Assembly: GCA_035651595.1 (NCBI GenBank)
Contig: DASRFJ010000108.1
Coordinates: 1-39,869, forward strand
Reading direction: 5' to 3'
Origin: JAFARZ01 sp035651595
Lineage (GTDB): Bacteria; Actinomycetota; Actinomycetes; Streptosporangiales; Streptosporangiaceae
DNA: 39,869 nucleotides
Under the pieces are notes generated by a model. It was not told where the DNA came from, ran no database searches, and saw nothing but the letters and a program-made list of their open reading frames with translations. Shown here one piece after another: positions 35,091-39,869 of the stretch. Position numbers and translations under genes: made by a program. The first letter of the stretch is position 1. The number at the start of each line of letters is the position of its first letter.

Positions 35091-35747
35091 CTAGGCGGCG
35101 CGCCGCACCGCCCGGCGCAGTCCGAGGCCGAGGGTCGCCAGCATGATGCCGTAGATCAGCAGCCAGCAGCCGGCGAACGTCAGCAGCACGGTCAGCGTGA
35201 TCCCTGGCCAGAACAGCACCAGGACGCCGGCGATCAGGCTGAGCACGCCGGTAAAAACACGCAGCCCGCGCCCCGCCACGTCGCGGCTCGCGGAGGCCAG
35301 GTCCAGCACGCCGCGCATGATCCAGAACGCGCTCAGCAGGAAGGCCAGCAGGACCACGGTCACGTCGATGCGGCGCAGGCAGAACAGGCCGAGCATCACG
35401 CCAAGCACGCCGAGCACGATGTACGCGATGCGCATCGCGCTGTCCGCGTGCCGGTCCGACAGGCCCTCGATCAGCGACATGACGCCGGACAGCACCAGGT
35501 AGCAGCCGAACAGCAGGGCCACCACGAGCAGCGTCGCGCCCGGCCAGACGAGCACGATCAGGCCGAGGACGAACGCAACGGCGCCGGCGCTGATCAGCGC
35601 CTGCCATGGAGTCAGCCCGAGCCAACCCGAATTGGCGATGGTCCCGTAGATGTTCTCGCCGGACCGCGGCTCGTCCGCGGACCGCTGCTCCTTCTCCTCA
35701 GAAGACCGCGGGTATGGCGGCGTTGGTCTGTCGTGCCAAGTAGTCAT
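35091..35747 (-). CDS. HdeD-like (DUF308) membrane protein
   Basis: 218 residues from ATG 35747; the frame is open to 35777 but that part lies in the lon terminator. A 45-residue hydrophilic N-terminus, rich in Glu/Arg/Ser, precedes six hydrophobic helices (about 48-215). The repeated pattern of helix pairs with a GxxxLxWP motif (VLGLIVLVWPGATLLVVALL, VLVLFWPGITLTVLLTFAG), here as LIVLVWPGATLL and VLVLFWPGITLT, is the DUF308/HdeD signature. HdeD is linked to acid resistance in enterobacteria; the actinobacterial role is not known. The basic C-terminus (LRRAVRRAA) is cytoplasmic. Confidence 0.88.
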   Translation of the reverse strand: MTTWHDRPTPPYPRSSEEKEQRSADEPRSGENIYGTIANSGWLGLTPWQALISAGAVAFVLGLIVLVWPGATLLVVALLFGCYLVLSGVMSLIEGLSDRHADSAMRIAYIVLGVLGVMLGLFCLRRIDVTVVLLAFLLSAFWIMRGVLDLASASRDVAGRGLRVFTGVLSLIAGVLVLFWPGITLTVLLTFAGCWLLIYGIMLATLGLGLRRAVRRAA

Positions 35748-35761
35748 CGTCGGGCCCCCCG

Positions 35762-35806
35762 GTGACGAACTGAGCACGCACCGTATTGGCGTGCCCAGTT
35801 CGTCAC
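35762..35806 (-). terminator. Terminator of lon
   Basis: GTGACGAACTG-A-GCACGC pairs with GCGTGC-C-CAGTTCGTCAC, an 18-bp stem with one mismatch and a 9-nt loop, 29 bp past the lon stop. It also lies immediately upstream of the HdeD-like start. Confidence 0.75.
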
Positions 35807-35834
35807 ATACCCGTTCGCACGGCGCCGAACCGAA

Positions 35835-38240
35835 TTATGCCGCTCGTGCCTCGTCAGCCACAGCCGTCACCGGCTCCAGCGCGAGCTGGAGCACCTCGCG
35901 AACGTCGCCGACGGGGTGCACCGTCAGCTTCTCCAGCACTTCGGCGGGGACGTCGTCCAGGTCGGGCTCGTTGCGCTGCGGGATCAGCACCTCGGTGATG
36001 CCCGCCCGGTGCGCGGCCAGCAGCTTCTGCTTGACGCCGCCGATCGGCAGCACCCGTCCGGTCAGCGAGACCTCACCGGTCATCGCCACGTCGGACCGCA
36101 CCGGCCGGCCGGACAGCAGGGACGCCAGCGCGGTGGTCATCGTGACGCCCGCACTCGGGCCGTCCTTCGGCACCGCGCCCGCCGGCACGTGCACGTGGAC
36201 GCCCCGCTCCTTCAGCTCACCGACCGGCAGCGACAGCTCCGCGCCGTGCGAGCGCAGGTAGGACAGCGCGATCCGCGCCGACTCCTTCATCACGTCACCG
36301 AGCTGGCCGGTGAGCGTGACCCCGGTCTCGCCGGTCTCCCGGCCGGCCAGCGACGCCTCGACGAACAGCACGTCGCCGCCCGCTCCGGTGACCGCAAGCC
36401 CGGTGGCGACGCCGGGCACCGACGTGCGGCGCTCCGGCTCGGCCAGGCTGGTCTCCGGCGTGAACCGCGGCCGGCCCAGGTAGTCCCGCAGATCCGCGGC
36501 GCCGACCGTGACCGGCAGCGCGGTCTCCTCGAGCGCCACCCGCGCAGTCACCTTGCGCAGGATCCGGGCGATCGCCCGCTCCAGCGAGCGGACGCCGGCC
36601 TCGCGGGTGTACTCCCCCGCCAGCAGCCGCAGCGCGTCCTCGGCCACGGTGACCTCCTCGGCGGACAGACCCGCCTTGGCGAGCTGCCGCGGCAGCAGGT
36701 GGTCGCGCGCGATCAGTACCTTCTCGTCCTCGGTGTACCCGTCGAGCTGAACCAGCTCCATCCGGTCGAGCAGCGGCCTGGGGATCGCGTCGAGCACGTT
36801 GGCGGTGGCCAGGAACACCACGTCCGACAGGTCGAGCTCGACCTCCAGGTAGTGGTCGCGGAACGTGTGGTTCTGCGCCGGGTCCAGCACCTCGAGCAGG
36901 GCGGACGCCGGGTCGCCGCGGTAGTCCGCGCCGATCTTGTCCACCTCGTCGAGCAGGACCACCGGGTTCATCGAGCCAGCCTCGCGGATGGCCCGGACGA
37001 CCCGGCCGGGCAGCGCGCCCACGTAGGTGCGCCGGTGTCCGCGGATCTCCGCCTCGTCCCGCACGCCGCCCAGCGCGACCCGGACGAACTTGCGGCCCAT
37101 GGCCCGCGCCACCGACTCGCCGAGCGAGGTCTTGCCGACGCCGGGCGGCCCGACCAGGGCGAGCACGGCGCCGGACCGGCGGCCGCCGATCACGCCGAGA
37201 CCGCGGTCGCTGCGCCGCTTGCGCACCGCCAGGTACTCGATGATGCGTTCCTTCACGTCGTCGAGCCCGGTGTGGTCCTCGTCCAGGATCCGGCGGGCGC
37301 CCGCGATGTCGTAGGCGTCCTCGGTCCTGGTGCTCCACGGGATCTCCAGGACGGTGTCCAGCCAGGTGCGGATCCAGCCGGTCTCGGGGGACGCGTCAGG
37401 GGTGCGCTCCAGCTTGGCGACCTCCTTGAGCGCGGCCTCGCGGACCGGCTCGGGCAGGTCCGCCGCCTCGACCCGGGCGCGGTAGTCGTCCTCTTCGGTC
37501 GCCGGGTCGCCGTTCAGGTCGGCCAGCTCCTTGCGCACCGCGGCGAGCCGCTGGCGCAGCAGGAATTCCTTCTGCTGCTTCTCCATGCCCTCCGCGACGT
37601 CCTTGCGGATGGACTCGGCCACGTCCAGCTCGGCCAGGTGCTCCTTGGTCCAGCCGATGACCAGCTCCAGCCGCTCGGTCACGTCGCCGAGCTCCAGCAG
37701 CTGAAGCTTCTGCGCGGCGGTCAGGAAGCTCGAGTACCCCGCCCGGTCCGCGATCGCGGACGCGTCGTCCATCTGCTGGATGGTGTCGATGACCTGCCAC
37801 GCACCACGCTGCTGAAGCAGCCCGGTGACCAGCGTCTTGTACTCACGGGCAAGCTCGTCAGCGCGCGGGCCGAGCCCGGTCTCGGTGACCTCGGTCCCCT
37901 CGACCCACAGCGCCGCGCCGGCGCCGGTCGTACCTGAGCCGATCCGGACCCGGGAGACACCGCGCACCACCGCGCCCGGCTGCCCGCCGGGCAGCCGGCC
38001 CACCTGCTCAACGACGGCAAGCGTGCCAACTCCGGCAAGCCCGCGATCCGGCAGCCTCGGCACGAGCAATACACGCGCCCGCTGCTCCGAACGAACGCCC
38101 GGCACCTGCCGGGACGGAATCCGCGCCGCGTCGATCGCGGCGCCAACCTCCGGCTGGGACGTCTCCAGCGGCACCACCATGCCCGGCAGCACGACCTCGT
38201 CATCGAGTGGCAGCACGGGCAACGTGAGCGTCTCACTCAT
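35835..38240 (-). CDS. lon: ATP-dependent protease Lon
   Basis: 801 residues. An N-terminal substrate domain (LPVLPLDDEVVLPGMVVPLE, given here as LPVLPLDDEVVLPGM) leads to an AAA+ module with Walker A GPPGVGKTS near 355 and Walker B VVLLDEVDKIG near 420, then the protease domain with catalytic Ser in KDGPSAGV and Lys in GGVKQKLLAAHRAG. It degrades misfolded and regulatory proteins in the cytosol. ATG 38240 has GGAGG 7 nt upstream. A perfect HAIR operator just upstream implies HspR control, as for lon in Streptomyces. Confidence 0.97.
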   Translation of the reverse strand: MSETLTLPVLPLDDEVVLPGMVVPLETSQPEVGAAIDAARIPSRQVPGVRSEQRARVLLVPRLPDRGLAGVGTLAVVEQVGRLPGGQPGAVVRGVSRVRIGSGTTGAGAALWVEGTEVTETGLGPRADELAREYKTLVTGLLQQRGAWQVIDTIQQMDDASAIADRAGYSSFLTAAQKLQLLELGDVTERLELVIGWTKEHLAELDVAESIRKDVAEGMEKQQKEFLLRQRLAAVRKELADLNGDPATEEDDYRARVEAADLPEPVREAALKEVAKLERTPDASPETGWIRTWLDTVLEIPWSTRTEDAYDIAGARRILDEDHTGLDDVKERIIEYLAVRKRRSDRGLGVIGGRRSGAVLALVGPPGVGKTSLGESVARAMGRKFVRVALGGVRDEAEIRGHRRTYVGALPGRVVRAIREAGSMNPVVLLDEVDKIGADYRGDPASALLEVLDPAQNHTFRDHYLEVELDLSDVVFLATANVLDAIPRPLLDRMELVQLDGYTEDEKVLIARDHLLPRQLAKAGLSAEEVTVAEDALRLLAGEYTREAGVRSLERAIARILRKVTARVALEETALPVTVGAADLRDYLGRPRFTPETSLAEPERRTSVPGVATGLAVTGAGGDVLFVEASLAGRETGETGVTLTGQLGDVMKESARIALSYLRSHGAELSLPVGELKERGVHVHVPAGAVPKDGPSAGVTMTTALASLLSGRPVRSDVAMTGEVSLTGRVLPIGGVKQKLLAAHRAGITEVLIPQRNEPDLDDVPAEVLEKLTVHPVGDVREVLQLALEPVTAVADEARAA

Positions 38241-38253
38241 GGACGGCCTCCAA

Positions 38254-38278
38254 TTCTTGAGTCATACACACTCAAGAA
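38254..38278 (-). promoter_or_regulatory. HAIR operator (HspR site) of lon
   Basis: CTTGAGT-N7-ACTCAAG at 38256-38276, exact to the HAIR consensus, extended by TT/AA on each side. It overlaps the likely promoter 14-38 bp before the lon start. HspR with DnaK represses such genes until heat stress. Confidence 0.93.
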
Positions 38279-38354
38279 AGAAGAGCCCCGGTAAATTTCC
38301 GCCCGCCGTTCGCCTCCAGCGATCACCCGCCCCAGCCGCCCCCTCCGGACGCCC

Positions 38355-38412
38355 GAGGGGCTCCGTGGGCCACGAACCCCCCGGGAGGGGGCTTCGGGGG
38401 CCACGCTCCCCC
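38355..38412. repeat. Two imperfect 28-bp direct repeats upstream of lon
   Basis: GAGGGGCTCCGTGGGCCACG and GAGGGGGCTTCGGGGGCCAC begin the two units, 30 bp apart; each ends in CCCCC. Within each unit the G-run and C-run can form a hairpin. The rest of 38279-38571 has no gene. Confidence 0.6.
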
Positions 38413-38571
38413 TTGGCCGGCCGCTACGCCGACCCCATCGCCGCGCCAGAAGGACCCAAAACGGACACGTGACGCGCTGATCGCGCGCGTGCGGCTGCGA
38501 CAGCCAGCCCACCCCACCCGCTCGAAGTTGGATATATCGGCATATTCGGGGCGCCAGGCCGAGCGGGCCGG

Positions 38572-38893
38572 ATCATTGCGGACTGTTACCCCCGCGATCT
38601 GGATCCTGCTGGCTTGTTCCGGGGCTTTCCCGGTTCGCTAGCCGCCCAGTGGGTCAGCGGAGGCTCGATCTGCGTCGGTTAACGTGGCGGATTTCCCCTT
38701 CGTGGTAACGCGACCCTCGGTGACGAGGGTCGATCCTCCACGAAGGGGAAATCGTCCACGTTGTTGACGGGACTGCCGATGCGCTCCTATCCCGATAGAC
38801 GCACACTGCACTCCAGCCACAGGCAGCGTGCACGGCTACGCGTACGCAATTCGCCAGCAGGGTCCGATCCGGGAGGTTACTGTCCGCAATGAT
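38572..38893 (-). mobile_element. Repeat element B: 322 bp, terminal inverted repeats, non-coding
   Basis: The ends (38572-38613 and 38853-38893) are inverted copies starting ATCATTGCGGACWGTWACC and ending GCTGGC, about 41 bp. The interior aligns to element A when B is reversed: GGCGAATTGCG, TGTGGCTGGAGTGCAG, AACGTGGACGATT and GATCGACCCTCG recur in the same order. The centre is a nested palindrome: arms at 38681-38705 and 38738-38762 (23 of 25 bp, with a perfect 16-bp core GATTTCCCCTTCGTGG) enclose GACCCTCG-GTGA-CGAGGGTC (38712-38731). No coding frame and no certain target duplication. TATCCCGATAG inside B also occurs just left of element A (20646-20656). Confidence 0.65.
38690..38753. repeat. 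Central nested palindrome of element B
   Basis: A 16-bp perfect outer stem (38690-38705 with 38738-38753) contains a separate 8-bp perfect inner stem with a 4-nt GTGA loop (38712-38731). It could form a cruciform in DNA or a stable RNA. Confidence 0.9.
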
Positions 38894-39017
38894 TTTCGAG
38901 CGCCTGCCGGAGCCCGCGCGGACGTTGGCGTCATGTCGTTGGGCATGACATTTGTACTGGGTGAGGGTGGATTGATGGCTCTACTGGCGGGAGCGGGCGG
39001 GGAGCCAGGCTTGGGGT

Positions 39018-39701
39018 ATGACGACAGCGCAGCTCACCTCCCGGCCGGAAGCGCCGGCCCCCACGCCGTCCAAGCCCGCGGGCGACGCCCGCGCCGCCCT
39101 GCGGCCCCTGGTCATCGACTTGGTGATCCCGCTGACTTCCTACTACATCCTGCGCGCGGCCGGGGCAGGGCTGGTGCTGTCGCTCGCGCTCAGCAGCGTC
39201 GTGCCCGCCGCACGCGCCGTCGTGAGGCTGATCCGGAGCCGGGACGTCAACGCGCTGGCCATCTTGATCGTCGCGGTCAACATGGTGAGCATCGCGATCA
39301 GCTTCTGGTCCGGCAACGCTCGCGTGATGCTCGCCAAGGACGGGGCGATCAGCAGCACGATCGGGATCGCGATCCTGGTCTCCGCGTTCACCGCACGGCC
39401 ACTGATGACCGCGGGCCTGCGGCCGTTCATCGTCAAGGGCGACGCGGCCAGGTCCGCCGCGTTCGACCGGCTGCGCGTCACCTCGACCCGCTTCCGCCGG
39501 CTTGAGCGGATGTTCTCGGTGGCGTGGGGTCTGGCCTGCCTGGCCGAGTGCATCGCACGAGTCATCTTCGCGTTCACGCTCCCGGTGGGCACGATGGTCT
39601 GGCTCGGCACGGTGCTGACGATGGCTTCCATCGGGATCGGCATCGTCTCCGGTAGCTTCTTCTCTATCCCGATGGAGAAGATGGTGGCCGATGCGCGCTA
39701 G
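39018..39701 (+). CDS. VC0807-family membrane protein
   Basis: 227 residues. A Pro/Ala-rich N-terminus (1-25) is followed by a hydrophobic core with about five or six helices: LVIDLVIPLTSYYILRAAG at about 31-49, LVLSLALSSVVPAARAVVRLI at about 52-72, and further ones near 80-98, 112-128, 165-185 and 195-215. VIPLTSYYIL and SRDVNALAILIVAVNMVS are typical of the VC0807 family, found in many actinobacteria; function unknown. CAGGCT-6-nt-ATG precedes the start, close to the leaderless pattern. The following gene start ATG 39691 overlaps its end by 11 bp. Confidence 0.85.
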   Translation: MTTAQLTSRPEAPAPTPSKPAGDARAALRPLVIDLVIPLTSYYILRAAGAGLVLSLALSSVVPAARAVVRLIRSRDVNALAILIVAVNMVSIAISFWSGNARVMLAKDGAISSTIGIAILVSAFTARPLMTAGLRPFIVKGDAARSAAFDRLRVTSTRFRRLERMFSVAWGLACLAECIARVIFAFTLPVGTMVWLGTVLTMASIGIGIVSGSFFSIPMEKMVADAR

Positions 39702-39798
39702 GGGGATCAACTACGACACCGGGTTCGCGCCAGCGGCCGGATGCATCCGGCGTGGCTGGCGGCATGCGGCCTGGGTGCCTTCGCCGCGCTGTACGTGA
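39691..39798 (+). pseudogene. Truncated gene start (MRARGINYDTGF...)
   Basis: ATG 39691 overlaps the end of the VC0807-like gene and encodes MRARGINYDTGFAPAAG, which looks like the conserved N-terminus of an uncharacterised actinobacterial family (MRxRGIxYDTGF). It then loses similarity (CIRRGWRHAAW) and stops at 39798 after 35 residues. The usual protein is several hundred residues, so this is probably a remnant broken by deletion or fusion, or a sequencing frameshift. Confidence 0.4.
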
Positions 39799-39869
39799 CG
39801 ACGATCTGGATCCGCTGGCGCACCGGCACGCGGAACCGCATAGAAGCCGTACAAAACCGCGCGACACAA
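39741..39869 (+). CDS. Possible small membrane protein, cut by window end
   Basis: ATG 39741 opens a frame of 43 codons to the window edge: HPAWLAACGLGAFAALYVTT then a basic stretch (RWRTGTRNR). One transmembrane helix with a positive tail is plausible. It lies in a different frame from the broken gene start. The last ten codons have poor third-base bias, and no ribosome site is clear. Confidence 0.3.
   Translation, partial: MHPAWLAACGLGAFAALYVTTIWIRWRTGTRNRIEAVQNRATQ

Overview
The window is typical high-GC actinomycete chromosome. GC-rich third codon positions, GTG/TTG starts, a DtxR/IdeR-type regulator, CIRCE and HAIR heat-shock operators, actinobacterial families (DUF2530, DUF3027, DUF3263, CitA-type citrate synthase, actinobacterial OtsA) and several likely leaderless promoters all fit. 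No rRNA, tRNA, CRISPR or complete insertion sequence was seen. The genus cannot be fixed from the sequence alone.

Layout. 1-5344: an asparagine-synthetase-like protein whose glutaminase site is degraded, an HSD10-like dehydrogenase, a DHA2 exporter and a KamA-type radical SAM aminomutase; this may be a small amino-acid modification locus. 6019-8883: plsX and argS. 9095-11724: two tandem paralogs of an unrecognised membrane-anchored secreted protein, with duplicated leaders, then an orphan winged-helix protein. 11536-16746 (mostly minus): thiolase, a 57-residue membrane protein, a PAS-GAF-SpoIIE phosphatase overlapping an ideR-like gene, and pdxH. 16842-20305: citA, serC, an RNA 2',3'-cyclic phosphodiesterase and a MarR regulator. 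20306-21338: about 1 kb without a gene, holding a 39-bp tandem repeat and repeat element A. 21339-24338: DUF2530, DUF3027, an MFS protein and a cold-shock protein with an extra C-terminal domain. 24727-27174: groL with two CIRCE operators, and a short csp. 27414-32262: thrC, otsA, otsB, DUF3263 and a DUF62 SAM hydrolase. 32349-38240: a membrane pseudo-subtilase, a DUF488 protein, a decayed membrane gene, an HdeD-like protein and lon with a HAIR operator. 38279-39869: repeat element B, a VC0807-like membrane protein and a broken gene start at the edge.

Main points. (1) Elements A (20692-21042) and B (38572-38893) are diverged copies, in opposite orientation, of a 320-350 bp non-coding element with about 41-bp terminal inverted repeats and a nested central palindrome. 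(2) The subtilase at 32349 has lost Asp and His of its triad. (3) The AsnB-like protein has lost the N-terminal Cys and two glutamine-binding residues and lies near an aminomutase. (4) Seven of eight convergent gene pairs overlap at their 3' ends. (5) At least eight starts lie 6-8 nt after a TANNNT hexamer, as expected for leaderless transcripts.

How the genes work together. Much of the window is housekeeping: phospholipid precursor synthesis (plsX), translation (argS), serine, threonine and B6 metabolism (serC, thrC, pdxH), trehalose synthesis (otsA/otsB) and protein quality control (groL under HrcA, lon under HspR). Regulatory input comes from IdeR, MarR, the phosphatase and the winged-helix protein.
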